DNA of 64,000 nt, taken from contig NZ_CP009056.1 of assembly GCF_000807275.1 (NCBI RefSeq), positions 1,551,192-1,615,191 on the forward strand. Direction: 5' to 3'. Both the position numbers and the translations under genes were made by a program. Position 1 is the stretch's first letter. Each line of letters opens with the position of its first letter. Shown in pieces: positions 9,735 to 20,198 of this stretch. This DNA is from Frischella perrara (GTDB taxonomy: Bacteria > Pseudomonadota > Gammaproteobacteria > Enterobacterales > Orbaceae). Below the pieces are notes generated by a model. It saw only the letters and a program-made list of their open reading frames with translations. It did no database searches and was not told where the DNA came from.

Positions 9735-11894
9735 TTAATCTAACGCTTCACTAGCTGCGTTTTCTCCATGTTTATTCAATTCATCAGAAATGATTCTTCC
9801 TTTATTCAAAACAATAATTCTATCTGCTGCATTAATAGTTTCAGGTCTATGCGCTATAACCAATTTAGTAAAATGATATTTTTTCATGGCGTTATTTACA
9901 GCAATTTCATTTGGTACATCTAGATGACTTGTTGCTTCATCTAGGGCGAGGATTTGAGGGTTACGATACAAGGATCTTGCCAATAAAATCCGCTGTTTTT
10001 GACCTCCCGATATTCCTGTTCCGATTTCACCGATGAGTGTATTATATCCCATTGGCATATATTTTATTTCTTCATGAATTGAAGCATCTATCGCACATTT
10101 TTCAATTTCATTAAAATCAGGAGAAGCTTGGAAAAAACTTATATTCTCTGCTATGGTTCCAGTAAATAAATGATCTTCTTGCATGACAGTAGCAATTAAT
10201 TTCCTATAACTATTTTTATTAATAGTTGAAAGTGGAATCCCGCCGATGAATACTTCACCTCGAGTGGGAGTTAGTAATCCTAAAATTATTTTTAGTAATG
10301 TTGTTTTCCCACAACCCGAAGCTCCGGTAATTGCTAAACATTGTCCCATTGGTATTGTAAGATTAATATTATCTAGGATCATAGGTTCATTTTGCGAATA
10401 CTGATAAGATATATTTTCTAATTTTATAGTGACATCATGAATTGTATTTTTTTCAAAAATAGAATTTGTTTCTGAATTATCTTCAGGTAGCGTTAAAACA
10501 ATATCAGCAAGGCGTTCAACATGGATTTTCAACATTAAAATATCACTAATTTTATCAATCAAAGAAATAATTCTACCTGAAAATTGTTCTTTATAGCTGA
10601 TAAAAGCAAATAGCATACCTATTGAAAAATTGTTCTCTAAAATTAACAATGTAGCAACCCAAATAACAATTATTCTATCCAAACCAAAAATTATTTTATT
10701 GGCAAAACCCATTGATAACGAGAACTTTTCCATTCGTAAACCGGTATTAATTTCTTTTACCGATAAATTCATCCAATTAATTGAACGCTCGATTTGGTGA
10801 TTATATAACCGGATACTTTGCATTCCCCGAATAGATTCTAGAAAGTGACTTTCTTGTTGAGCTTTATTAATAATATATTCAGAAATAATATTCTTTTGCG
10901 CATCAAATGAAACCCATCGCAATATTAAATAAAAAATAATAGCCAAAAAAGAAAACAAAGCTAATGCTTTACTATATAAAAACATCATAACAAAGGTTGT
11001 AACCACTAATATCCCATCTATTAAGCTAGAAACAACTTTATTAGTAATACCATCTTGGATTTCTTGAATTGAATGGAACTTTGAAATAATGTCGGCAAGA
11101 CTTCGTTTTTGAAACCATTCTAATGGCAGATTTAAAATATGATTAAATACATTTCCTCGCCATTTGTAATTAAGTTGGATGGAAAATATTGAAATGAACC
11201 AATCTCTTAGTGTTTCAATTGAAGTTCTTAACAAAGTCAGTAATATGAAACCAATCCCTAATACCGTTAATAAATTTGTGTCATTTACGGCAATCACGTC
11301 ATCAACGATCCATTGTAAATATAATGGTGAGATTAACATGCAAATTTGAATCATAATTCCTAAAAGGAATAACTTCACTAATCCTTTCTTCAAACCAATA
11401 ATTTTACCTACAACAGATTTTGTAGAGATTTTTGAAGAAGATTTTTCTGGTTTAAATGTTGTGGCAGGATAAATCTCCAAAGCGACGCCTGTAAAATGTT
11501 TCGAAGCTTCACTCCACTTTATTTTAACTTTACCAATTGCGGGATCATGTATATAAAGTTTATTTCCTTTAATTTTTTTTAATACCACAAAATGATCTAA
11601 ATCCCAGTGTAAAATACATGGACAAGTAAGATGTTTAATCGCCTCCATTTCTAATCTAACAGGACGAGAATTAAATTTTAAATCAGTTGCGATATTGATG
11701 ATATTTTTAAGGGACGCGCCACGTAGCGTAAAAGGATATTTTTCTCTTAATTCTCTTAAACTAAACTCAATACCCCAATAATGACCAATCATCGCCAAAC
11801 ATGCAAGCCCGCACTCTGACAATTCATTTTGTAATATTATTGGTAGTTTTTTTCTTCTAAAAAATGTTATATCCAGTTGATGTTGCATGATCAA
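9735..11894 (-). CDS. peptidase-containing ABC exporter (C39 protease + ABC)
   Basis: This 719-residue inner-membrane protein cuts double-glycine leaders and exports the core peptide, as CvaB and other PCAT transporters do. The N-terminal C39 domain (about 1-140) keeps its active residues: Gln22 and Cys28 in QNELSECGLACL, His101 in DLDHFVVL, and Asp117 in HDP. A six-helix membrane domain follows (about 165-450). The ATPase has Walker A GASGCGKTTLLK, signature ISGGQKQRILLARSL and ILALDEATSHLD. It overlaps the HlyD gene by 4 bases (ATGA). The peptide encoded upstream at 13567-13965 is the likely cargo. Confidence 0.94.
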   Translation of the reverse strand: MIMQHQLDITFFRRKKLPIILQNELSECGLACLAMIGHYWGIEFSLRELREKYPFTLRGASLKNIINIATDLKFNSRPVRLEMEAIKHLTCPCILHWDLDHFVVLKKIKGNKLYIHDPAIGKVKIKWSEASKHFTGVALEIYPATTFKPEKSSSKISTKSVVGKIIGLKKGLVKLFLLGIMIQICMLISPLYLQWIVDDVIAVNDTNLLTVLGIGFILLTLLRTSIETLRDWFISIFSIQLNYKWRGNVFNHILNLPLEWFQKRSLADIISKFHSIQEIQDGITNKVVSSLIDGILVVTTFVMMFLYSKALALFSFLAIIFYLILRWVSFDAQKNIISEYIINKAQQESHFLESIRGMQSIRLYNHQIERSINWMNLSVKEINTGLRMEKFSLSMGFANKIIFGLDRIIVIWVATLLILENNFSIGMLFAFISYKEQFSGRIISLIDKISDILMLKIHVERLADIVLTLPEDNSETNSIFEKNTIHDVTIKLENISYQYSQNEPMILDNINLTIPMGQCLAITGASGCGKTTLLKIILGLLTPTRGEVFIGGIPLSTINKNSYRKLIATVMQEDHLFTGTIAENISFFQASPDFNEIEKCAIDASIHEEIKYMPMGYNTLIGEIGTGISGGQKQRILLARSLYRNPQILALDEATSHLDVPNEIAVNNAMKKYHFTKLVIAHRPETINAADRIIVLNKGRIISDELNKHGENAASEALD

Positions 11895-13153
11895 ATACCT
11901 TGAATACTGATTAACGGTTCAAATATCCACTCATATATTTTCCTTTTATCTAATATAATATTAGATTCTAGGGACATGCCAATTTTCAATGGATAATGCT
12001 TGCCATATGCTAATATATCTTGGTTATTTAATTTAACTTTAATACGATAATAAGTATCTTTTTCATTGCTAAATAATTGAGAATAAATACCTAATGATTT
12101 TAACTCACTTGAATGTATGGCATTATTAGCAACATCAATAACTATTCCTGATTGCTGACCAAATTTTTGATAAGGGAATGCATCGTATCTCAATGATACA
12201 GATAACCCCTCTTCAATAAATCCAATTGCACTTGATGGTATAAATAGATTAGCCTCTAAAGTTGGATTATTTGGTAATACCGTGGCCATTAACATATTTT
12301 CATAAACACTCTGACCTTTAGAAACCAGAATATTACCAATTATGCCATCTTTTGGAGCAAATACTGTTGTAAACTTAAACGCATTATTTTCAACGAGTTC
12401 TTTTTCAATTGCTTCGATCTCATTCTCAAATATTGAAATCTCTTTTTGTTCTTCTAAAGGTATTTGGAGTAATTCAGTTTCTAAATCGTTAATATAACGA
12501 TTTACAGAAGCAAGTTTTTGTTCTAAATCAAATAATAAGGATTTTTGATCAAGTGATTCGGATCTACGATTGTTGAATTCAATTTCCGATACAGCATTTA
12601 CACTATAAAGTCTGTTATATTTCTCAAGTGTATCGTCTGTAATTTGCACTTTTTCAGTTTGAACTACAATTTGAGCTTCTAAAATTTTTTTTTCTTCTTC
12701 AAGATTTTTTTTTGTTTGTTGAGCTGAAATTATTTTTACTCTATTTTGTTCTAACTGTAAGTTATGCTCAATTGATAAACTATTTTTTCTACTTAGTAAG
12801 TATTTTTTAACAGCATCATAGGTAGTGCTGTATTTTAAATTTCTAAGTATAAACAATGGTTCACCCATTTTGACTTCTTGATTTTCCTTTACTAATACTT
12901 GATCAACAATACTATTCTCAGAAGGTAAGATAGTAATTACTCCCTCTTTAGGAAGTAAAGCACCTTTTACATTAATTTTGCGGCCATACTCAAAAAAAAC
13001 GAAGAGATAAATAATTGCAATAAAAATCAAAATAAAGAATATTATGATTAAATTTACACTAAAGGGACTAGTAAGCATAATTTGTCCAATAAGTGTGGGC
13101 TTATTGTGCTCTATACACTCTTTTCTAAAAAGCGACTTATTTGGTTTATTCAT
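11891..13153 (-). CDS. HlyD/CvaA-family periplasmic adaptor
   Basis: This 420-residue membrane-fusion protein joins the ABC exporter to an outer-membrane channel. It has one N-terminal membrane helix (about 30-52, NLIIIFFILIFIAIIYLFVF), then a lipoyl-type segment, a long Glu/Lys/Gln-rich coiled coil (about 125-260) and a second beta domain. No TolC-like gene lies nearby, so a shared outer-membrane channel is inferred. It is translationally coupled to the ABC exporter downstream. Confidence 0.9.
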   Translation of the reverse strand: MNKPNKSLFRKECIEHNKPTLIGQIMLTSPFSVNLIIIFFILIFIAIIYLFVFFEYGRKINVKGALLPKEGVITILPSENSIVDQVLVKENQEVKMGEPLFILRNLKYSTTYDAVKKYLLSRKNSLSIEHNLQLEQNRVKIISAQQTKKNLEEEKKILEAQIVVQTEKVQITDDTLEKYNRLYSVNAVSEIEFNNRRSESLDQKSLLFDLEQKLASVNRYINDLETELLQIPLEEQKEISIFENEIEAIEKELVENNAFKFTTVFAPKDGIIGNILVSKGQSVYENMLMATVLPNNPTLEANLFIPSSAIGFIEEGLSVSLRYDAFPYQKFGQQSGIVIDVANNAIHSSELKSLGIYSQLFSNEKDTYYRIKVKLNNQDILAYGKHYPLKIGMSLESNIILDKRKIYEWIFEPLISIQGI

Positions 13154-13417
13154 TCAGTTATCTATTTTTTTAATTGTGCGAAAACATGATGAAAATTAAG
13201 TAATTTTATTTAAAATTGGAAGGTTACTTAACACATAACATTTTAATTTGTTCAATTAATTTCAAATTATATATTTACTTATGTATTTTATAATTGAGTC
13301 AAAATTGAAGATCTTTTTACTTATATACTTTCATATTAATAAATTAAATTTTATAGTTCATTAATTTAACAATAATTCACCCGTTAAAATAATTTTACAT
13401 AGTTAAATAATAAACGA

Positions 13418-13491
13418 TTTATTGGAAATATTCTTTCCAATAAATCTATGTTATAGGGAAACATTTATTATTCTTTTCCCATATAACATAG
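13418..13491. other. two perfect tandem hairpins between peptide gene and exporter genes
   Basis: Hairpin 1 (13446-13491) pairs CTATGTTAT with ATAACATAG, extended by GGGAAA/TTTTCCC. Hairpin 2 (13418-13444) pairs TTTATTGGAAA with TTTCCAATAAA around 5 bases. Neither has a strong T-tract on the minus strand. They sit in the gap after the peptide gene and before the adaptor gene, where an attenuator or RNA-stability element would give more peptide than exporter mRNA. Confidence 0.6.
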
Positions 13492-13566
13492 CTATAATTA
13501 ATTGTTAATTAACATTCGTATTTGATTTTATGTTGGTTTAGAAAAATCTACATAGATTTATAGATT

Positions 13567-13965
13567 TTACCATTCAAAATCCAATCCTGTTTGAATAGAA
13601 GCGTCATGATCTTTCGCTTCAACCCATACATGAAAACGTCCAGAAGTACTACCACCAGAGTTGCCAGAACTACAAGAATTACCGCTTCCTCCCCAGTTGC
13701 CACCGTTACCGCCACATCCTCCGTTACCGCCGTTGCCGCCATTTCCGCAGTTGCCACCATTTCCCCAGTTACCACCATTTCCGCAGCCGCCACCATTACC
13801 CCAGTTGCCGCCGTTTCCCCAGTTGCCGCCATTTCCCCAGCCTCCTGAACCACAACCACAACATCCACCATTGACAGCTTCTAATTCATGATCATCAAGA
13901 TCAATCATTTCAAAGTTATTTAAATGTACAGACTCTGATTGGCTATTTTTCTTGTTGTTAAACAT
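13567..13965 (-). CDS. double-glycine-leader Gly/Asn/Trp/Cys-rich peptide (bacteriocin/microcin-like)
   Basis: This 132-residue precursor has an acidic leader of 34 residues ending DHELEAVNGG, the classic C39 cleavage signal. The core of 98 residues begins CCGCGSGG and continues with GNGGNW-type repeats to about residue 105. It contains 7 Cys and 7 Trp. It ends in a non-repetitive 27-residue tail finishing in DFEW. AGGAG lies 6 bases before the ATG. It is followed on the same strand by the adaptor and the C39 ABC exporter. The composition recalls microcin B17, but no cyclodehydratase (McbBCD) or immunity gene is visible. A surface or adhesive secreted peptide is an alternative. Confidence 0.8.
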   Translation of the reverse strand: MFNNKKNSQSESVHLNNFEMIDLDDHELEAVNGGCCGCGSGGWGNGGNWGNGGNWGNGGGCGNGGNWGNGGNCGNGGNGGNGGCGGNGGNWGGSGNSCSSGNSGGSTSGRFHVWVEAKDHDASIQTGLDFEW

Positions 13966-14736
13966 ATTTGCTCCTAATTAATTTTAATTTTATTTGAGTT
14001 ATTTGATGTTATCATGTGTTTAATAATTGATAACGAAGCGATTATAATTTGATCCACTTTGAAGTCAAACAAATAATATCCTTGGTTTTTGGAAAAAGTG
14101 ACCGATAAACGTAACATTTCATAATGAAACAGTGTAAAAATAGAAAATTTATATAATTTATTCAATAAATTATATTATATTTATTAACGTAAAACTTATA
14201 TATAATACTATGTAGTTAATTGCTTAAAAATAAACCGACACGTGTTGGTGTTTCTATTTATGTTTCTATTTGTGTTTCTGTTTTTCAGATCTAAATATTT
14301 ATAACACCAACCAAATTAAAATTTAATTTTTGAATAAATAAATATTTAATGATCTAAGTTCAATTATTTTGTTTGGTAAATAGTAGAATCACTGACGATT
14401 AAATAGATTTGATTAAAATGAATAATTTAAAAAACCTAAAATAATTATAAACATGGATAAATTATTTAATAAAATAATTAAACAATGAAATTCATAACAG
14501 ATAAATAATAAGAAGTTTTATAAAAAACCATGAACAAAAAGCAATTTAGATACAAAGTATGGTATGTTGTAATGATTAAGTAAGATAATATTTAATCTAA
14601 ATAATTGGACGTTAATATAAGATTAAAAAACAATCTGTCCATAACGTCCTCATTATCATAATTAAATATAAAAAAAGAGTTTCTCAATTTCTAAATATCG
14701 GAACTTAAATTCTAAAAATTAGCAATAGAGAATTTT
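13966..14736. other. 770-base AT-rich intergenic region
   Basis: No convincing gene. A 63-codon minus-strand frame (13974-14165) has only a TTG start and no ribosome site. At about 14240-14285 there is a short imperfect repeat of GTTTCTATTT units, and GTTGGTGTT recurs inverted as AACACCAAC about 55 bases on. The promoter of the peptide gene should lie in the right-hand part of 13980-14200. Confidence 0.4.
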
Positions 14737-15822
14737 TTATCCATTTGTTTTCTCAAACTCTTTCATAAATTCAATTAAATATTCTACTTCTGCTAGATCC
14801 ATAGCATTATATATTGATGCTCGCATTCCACCAACAATACGATGACCTTTAATTCCAATAATCCCATGTTGGCTAGCTTTTTCAACAAACCGCTTATCAA
14901 GATCTTCACTCGGTGATGTAAAAGGTACATTCATAATTGAGCGGTTTTCAGTCGCTATGCGATTATGATAAAAATCAGATTGATCAATATAACGATATAA
15001 CATCTCTGCTTTTGAACGATTGCGTTCTTCCATTGCAGTTAATCCACCAAGTTGTTTAATCCATTTAAAAACTAAACCTGACATATACCATGCAAAAGTT
15101 GGTGGCGTATTAAACATTGAATCATGTTTAGCCTGCACCGCATAATCTAAAATTGATGGTAATTCTTGCTTAGCTTTGCCAATTAAATCATCCCTTACAA
15201 TCACAATAGTAATACCTGAAGGACCTATATTTTTTTGTGCTCCTGCATAAATAATGCCATACTGAGAGATATTAATAGGTTTAGATAATATGCAAGAAGA
15301 GAAATCTGCCACGATAGTTTTATTATCGAAAGTCGGATCATCAAAAATGGCTAACCCTTCAATAGTTTCATTTGGACAATAATGAATATATGCACTATCA
15401 GGATTGATTTGCCATTGTTCATATGGCTTTAAACTTAAAATACCATTATTATCGTTTTGAATCTTAATTCGATTTACGTGACAATATTTTTCCGCTTCAT
15501 CACTCGCGCATTTGCTCCAATAACCACTTTCTATATAATCCGCTGTTGTATTATCGGACAAAATATTTAATGGAACAGATGCAAATTGGGCCCTTGCACC
15601 ACCTTGTAAGAAAAGTACCTTATAATTATCTGGGATATTTAATATATCGCGTAAATCTTGAGTCGCTTCTAATGCGTATTGTTCAAAATCTTTACCTCGA
15701 TGACTAAGTTCCATTACTGAACAACCCGTCTGATGCCAATTTAAAAGCTCGGCTTGTGCTTGAATAAGTACTTCGTGAGGAAGCATCGCTGGACCAGCGC
15801 TAAAATTAATCGTTTTTTTCAT
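14737..15822 (-). CDS. serC: phosphoserine aminotransferase
   Basis: This 361-residue PLP enzyme makes 3-phosphoserine (serine route) and 4-phosphohydroxythreonine (pyridoxal phosphate route). The start [19 protein letters not shown] and the PLP-lysine segment [12 protein letters not shown] are diagnostic, and the length matches the E. coli enzyme. It stands alone here, whereas in E. coli it is followed by aroA. Confidence 0.97.
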   Translation of the reverse strand: MKKTINFSAGPAMLPHEVLIQAQAELLNWHQTGCSVMELSHRGKDFEQYALEATQDLRDILNIPDNYKVLFLQGGARAQFASVPLNILSDNTTADYIESGYWSKCASDEAEKYCHVNRIKIQNDNNGILSLKPYEQWQINPDSAYIHYCPNETIEGLAIFDDPTFDNKTIVADFSSCILSKPINISQYGIIYAGAQKNIGPSGITIVIVRDDLIGKAKQELPSILDYAVQAKHDSMFNTPPTFAWYMSGLVFKWIKQLGGLTAMEERNRSKAEMLYRYIDQSDFYHNRIATENRSIMNVPFTSPSEDLDKRFVEKASQHGIIGIKGHRIVGGMRASIYNAMDLAEVEYLIEFMKEFEKTNG

Positions 15823-16000
15823 TATTCTATGCTCTTGATATAATAACCATTATTCATTTTATTACATAAATAAGTAAAGGCAATTATAACAATGAAATTG
15901 AATGATAAGATAAGTAAGATTAATTAATTTTTGATAATTATTCAGGTTAGGTTATAATTGAAAGAATTTTTTAGTATTGCCATCATTGTTGAGGTGTCAA

Positions 16001-17497
16001 ATTTTTAAATTAGTTACACGAATATGTCAGAAGTTATTCCAACCCCAATCATCAAATAAAACAAAATCGAATATTAGGCAATTGACAAAATCAGGTTTGG
16101 AAATACCTACAGATTCTAAATGTGAGATTATCCCTCGTAAACAACATGATATTTCACGTCAAGCAATTAGCGAGAATGCCTTGAAAGTTTTGTATCGGCT
16201 GAATAAGCAGGGTTATCAAGCTTATTTGGTAGGTGGATGTGTCCGCGATCTTTTATTAGGTAAAAAACCGAAAGACTTTGATATTACAACAAATGCGACT
16301 CCAGAACAGGTACAAAAAGCATTCCGTAATTGTCGCTTAGTGGGGCGCCGTTTTCGCTTAGCTCATATTATGTTTGGTAAAGAGATTATTGAAGTTGCAA
16401 CATTCAGAGGTGACCATAGTAATTTAAATTCTGAAATCACTAATACTAAGCTGACGAAAATAGATTCTAATATGTCCAAACGTTCTCAATCAGGGATGTT
16501 ATTGCGTGATAATGTTTACGGCACAATCGAAGAAGATGCTATGCGTCGTGATTTTACTATTAATGGTTTATATTATAGTGTTAAAGATTTTACTATTCGA
16601 GATTATTGCCACGGTATTGATGATTTAAAAAACGGTTTAATTCGTTTAATTGGCGATCCTGAAACACGATATCGTGAAGATCCTGTCAGAATGTTACGCG
16701 CAATTCGATTTGCAGCTAAATTGAATATGACTATTGAGTCAAATACAGCAGCACCAATTAAATCATTAGCATCTTTATTAAAAAATATTCCTAGTGCTAG
16801 ATTGTTTGATGAGGCAATTAAATTATTCCAATCTGGTCATGGTTTACCTACCTATCATCTTTTAAGAAAATATCATTTATTTTTTATACTTTTTCCTACA
16901 TTACAACGCAGCTTTAATTATCAACAACGATCGAATAAAGCTGACATTAGCTATGCTGAACAGATCATTGAGCAAGCATTAAAAAACACTGATTATCGTA
17001 TAGCTAATTACAAAAGAGTAAATCCTGCTTACCTATTTGCTGTTATGCTTTGGTATCCATTAGCAGAGCGTACCAGAGAAATTATTATGGAAAGTGGTTT
17101 GACTTATCATGATGCATTTGACTTAGCGATGAATGATATTTTAAAAGAACAATGTTCTGTCATTGCTATACCTAAACGACTCACATCAACTATGTGTGAT
17201 ATTTGGCGCCTACAGTTGCGTTTTAGTAAACGTAGCCTTAAACGTGTTACTTCCATTTTTGAACATCCTAAATTCAGGGCTGCCTATGATTTATTAGAGT
17301 TACGTGCATCAATTGAAAAAGGCGAATTACTTGAATTAGCTAAATGGTGGGATGAGTATCAACACTGTGGTCTAGATCAACGTTTAAAAATGGTGAAGCA
17401 GATTACTCAAAATGACTCAAAATACCAGAATATGAATAAGGCTCGCAATAAATCAAAATCTTTTCGCTCTCGCAATAAAGGTAAAAAAACTGAATAA
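16001..17497 (+). CDS. pcnB: poly(A) polymerase I, probable ATT start
   Basis: This enzyme, 498 residues from the proposed start, adds poly(A) tails to RNA and speeds its decay. The nucleotidyltransferase core shows [20 protein letters not shown] with the catalytic Asp pair, then [12 protein letters not shown] and the [19 protein letters not shown] tRNA-nucleotidyltransferase-like region. The tail is basic ([18 protein letters not shown]). I place the start at ATT 16001: GAGGTG lies 4 bases before it and [13 protein letters not shown] aligns with E. coli MFTRVANFCRKVL. E. coli pcnB is known to start at AUU. A TTG 24 bases upstream is the alternative. Confidence 0.9.
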   Translation: MFKLVTRICQKLFQPQSSNKTKSNIRQLTKSGLEIPTDSKCEIIPRKQHDISRQAISENALKVLYRLNKQGYQAYLVGGCVRDLLLGKKPKDFDITTNATPEQVQKAFRNCRLVGRRFRLAHIMFGKEIIEVATFRGDHSNLNSEITNTKLTKIDSNMSKRSQSGMLLRDNVYGTIEEDAMRRDFTINGLYYSVKDFTIRDYCHGIDDLKNGLIRLIGDPETRYREDPVRMLRAIRFAAKLNMTIESNTAAPIKSLASLLKNIPSARLFDEAIKLFQSGHGLPTYHLLRKYHLFFILFPTLQRSFNYQQRSNKADISYAEQIIEQALKNTDYRIANYKRVNPAYLFAVMLWYPLAERTREIIMESGLTYHDAFDLAMNDILKEQCSVIAIPKRLTSTMCDIWRLQLRFSKRSLKRVTSIFEHPKFRAAYDLLELRASIEKGELLELAKWWDEYQHCGLDQRLKMVKQITQNDSKYQNMNKARNKSKSFRSRNKGKKTE

Positions 17498-17758
17498 AGA
17501 GAAATAATATAATTAATAACGATGTAATTGCTATTAATTAATATACCAATTCGTCATCGTGCACAGTAAATAATTTATGCATTTGATTATGACTATTAAC
17601 AATATTTATTATTAGCAATTTTTTCTTTATTATCTTTACTCTTCATCAAGAAAATAAAATCTTAACCGATTTTACGCTTATTCGTTAACACTTTTGTAAA
17701 TTAACGTTATAATATTGGGATTGGAAATAATGTGTGATAATTGCTTAGATAAAAACTA

Positions 17759-20152
17759 ATGAAAAAACTAACTCCTTCTTTTATTGCTATTACTGTTTGT
17801 TTATCAATATATTCAACAAACAACTATGCTGATGAAAATAAAATACTTAAGCAATTTGAAACACAAACTAACCCCCGATGTCTTACTAATGTACCAAAAA
17901 GTAATTTATCTGATCCACAAGATAATATTAATGATTTGCCAATCAATGTCATGTCAGATAGTTTTAAGGCAGAGTTACCAAACAAAGCTATCTATAATGG
18001 CAATGTGGTAGTAACACAAGGTAATCGCCAAATTAATTCTGACCAATTAACATTAATTCAATCCCAAAATCAAAATCGAGAAATCATTTTAAATGGTAAT
18101 GTGAGCTATCAAGATAATATGATTGAGATGCATGGAGATAAAGCCTCCATGAATTTGGTTAACAAAGAAATTCAAATTGATAAATCACAATATAACTTAG
18201 TAAATCGATTAGGTCGAGGTTCAGCGGAAAGCGTTCAATTTACAAATAATCGATATTTAATTATTAACGAGGGTAGTTTTACATCATGTCCAGTTGATAA
18301 TAAAAGTTGGAATATAGAAGGTTCTAAGATTGTTCATGATAATGACGAACAATTGTTAGAAGTATGGAATGCAGTATTTAGAATTGCAAATGTACCCGTA
18401 TTATATACACCTTATTTACAATTACCTACTGGAAACAAAAGGCGTTCTGGTTTACTGATGCCTGATTTTTCTTATAACAGTATCGGTGGAATTGACTTTT
18501 CATTACCTTTTTATTGGAATATTGCACCTAACTATGATGCAACTTTTACACCAAGGATTATTCAAAAACGCGGTATACAACTGCAAACTGAAGCACGTTA
18601 TCTTAATGCATTAGGTTATGGTACCTTGGCATTTGATTGGCTGCAACATGATAAACAATATAGTAATGATAGAAATCAAAAACATCACAGCAATGATTCT
18701 GGATATAGTGACAATAGTTACCGTTGGTTATTCCATTGGAAAAATGAGGAACAGATTAACGATAACTGGCGACTTGCAGTTAACACTACGCGAGTAAGTG
18801 ATAACCAATATATTACAGATTTGGGTTCAAAATATGCTTCTGAAACAGATGGATATCTAACCCAAGATTATACGATTGGCTATGCCGATGAAAAATGGGA
18901 TGTTGATCTAAACTATAAATATTTCCAACCATTATATGACAGCTTAAAGCACAAATTATATAGACCAGAACCACAATTAAATATTAATTACTATGATTCA
19001 GTTGGAGATTTTAATTTTAAAACCTTTACTCAAGTCTCCCACTTTGTAACTTCTGGAAAGGAAAATCCCAAAACATGGCGATTCCATTTTGAACCCGTTG
19101 TAAACTATAACATTATTTCGTCCTGGGCATCATTATCTACAGAAGCTGGTTTTCTGGCTACTCGTTATAATCAAGATGTTCCAAAATCAAACCAGAGTAA
19201 AGCTTATCTTAAAGAGAATACCAATCGGTTTCTACCAAAATTCAGCATTGATGGCAAAATAATTTTTGAACGTAATATAAATTCTTTTGCTGGTTATACT
19301 CAAACTATTGAACCAAGAGTTAAGTATCTTTATATTCCATACCGAAACCAATCGCGTATTGATAACTATGATTCATCATTATTACAATCAGATTATATCG
19401 GGTTATTTAGAGAGCAGCCATTTAGTGGACTTGATCGTATCGCATCTGCAAACAAATTAGCAAGCGGCATTACAACCCGTGTATATGATGATAATCAAGT
19501 CGAAAGATTTAATTTATCTTTTGGTCAAGTTTATTATTTTACTCGTTCAAAAACAGGCGATAACAGTTCTCTGCTAGATCAGGATAAAGACACTGGCACA
19601 TTAACATGGGCTATGGACAATTTCTGGCGTATTAATGACGATATGATTTTTAGAAGTGGAGTGCAATATGATACGCGTATTAATAAAGTATCTCTAGCAA
19701 ATGCCATATATGAATATCGTATTAGTGAAAATAAAATGACACAACTTTCTTATCGCTATGCGAATAAAAAATATATTGATAGTATTGATACAGGCACCGA
19801 TAAGAATCCTTACAAGCAAAATATCTCTCAATTTGGTGTCATGAGTTCATGGCCACTTACTGATAGTATTAGTGCAGTTGGTTCCCTTTTTTATGATATT
19901 GATAATAATCAGATTGCAGATGATTTTATTGGATTACGTTATGAAGATTGTTGTTGGGGTGTGAGTTTACAATATGGACGTAAAATTGTTGACTGGAACA
20001 GTGATTCAAAATCCAGTAAATATGAAAATAAATTCTCAATCAATTTTGAACTTAGAGGACTTAATCAAAATCGAAATACTATTGCAAAAATGCTAGATTT
20101 TGGCTTGCTTCCATATAATACGGCGTTTGATGAGAATTATGGAACTAAATAA
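17759..20152 (+). CDS. lptD: LPS-assembly outer-membrane protein
   Basis: This 797-residue outer-membrane beta-barrel inserts lipopolysaccharide into the outer leaflet together with LptE. A signal peptide (about 1-24, ending NYADE) is followed by an OstA/LptA-like jellyroll (about 55-190) and a C-terminal 26-strand barrel. Cys residues near the mature N-terminus (NPRC) and the CCWG pair near residue 725 fit the essential disulfides. The downstream neighbour is surA, as in E. coli. Confidence 0.95.
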   Translation: MKKLTPSFIAITVCLSIYSTNNYADENKILKQFETQTNPRCLTNVPKSNLSDPQDNINDLPINVMSDSFKAELPNKAIYNGNVVVTQGNRQINSDQLTLIQSQNQNREIILNGNVSYQDNMIEMHGDKASMNLVNKEIQIDKSQYNLVNRLGRGSAESVQFTNNRYLIINEGSFTSCPVDNKSWNIEGSKIVHDNDEQLLEVWNAVFRIANVPVLYTPYLQLPTGNKRRSGLLMPDFSYNSIGGIDFSLPFYWNIAPNYDATFTPRIIQKRGIQLQTEARYLNALGYGTLAFDWLQHDKQYSNDRNQKHHSNDSGYSDNSYRWLFHWKNEEQINDNWRLAVNTTRVSDNQYITDLGSKYASETDGYLTQDYTIGYADEKWDVDLNYKYFQPLYDSLKHKLYRPEPQLNINYYDSVGDFNFKTFTQVSHFVTSGKENPKTWRFHFEPVVNYNIISSWASLSTEAGFLATRYNQDVPKSNQSKAYLKENTNRFLPKFSIDGKIIFERNINSFAGYTQTIEPRVKYLYIPYRNQSRIDNYDSSLLQSDYIGLFREQPFSGLDRIASANKLASGITTRVYDDNQVERFNLSFGQVYYFTRSKTGDNSSLLDQDKDTGTLTWAMDNFWRINDDMIFRSGVQYDTRINKVSLANAIYEYRISENKMTQLSYRYANKKYIDSIDTGTDKNPYKQNISQFGVMSSWPLTDSISAVGSLFYDIDNNQIADDFIGLRYEDCCWGVSLQYGRKIVDWNSDSKSSKYENKFSINFELRGLNQNRNTIAKMLDFGLLPYNTAFDENYGTK

Positions 20153-20198
20153 CAAATTATATTGTCAAATTGAAACATCAACGAATGAATGGTTAACC

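Noticed and set aside
13548-13891. Other-frame readings of the peptide gene, including a Pro/Leu-rich plus-strand frame and a Val/Ala/Thr-rich minus-strand frame
   Set aside because: They are mirror products of the Gly/Asn repeat DNA. Only the 13567-13965 frame has a strong ribosome site and a double-glycine leader matching the exporter next door.
9735-13965. Microcin B17-type thiazole/oxazole peptide
   Set aside because: Glycine/cysteine richness fits, but no McbB/C/D or YcaO enzyme is near and the exporter is a C39 peptidase type.
13974-14165. 63-codon minus-strand frame just upstream of the peptide gene
   Set aside because: TTG start, no ribosome site, no motif, and AT-rich composition like its non-coding surroundings.
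14240-14285. GTTTCTATTT short repeat as a regulatory array
   Set aside because: Imperfect, only three units, in an AT-rich gap; no reason beyond composition.
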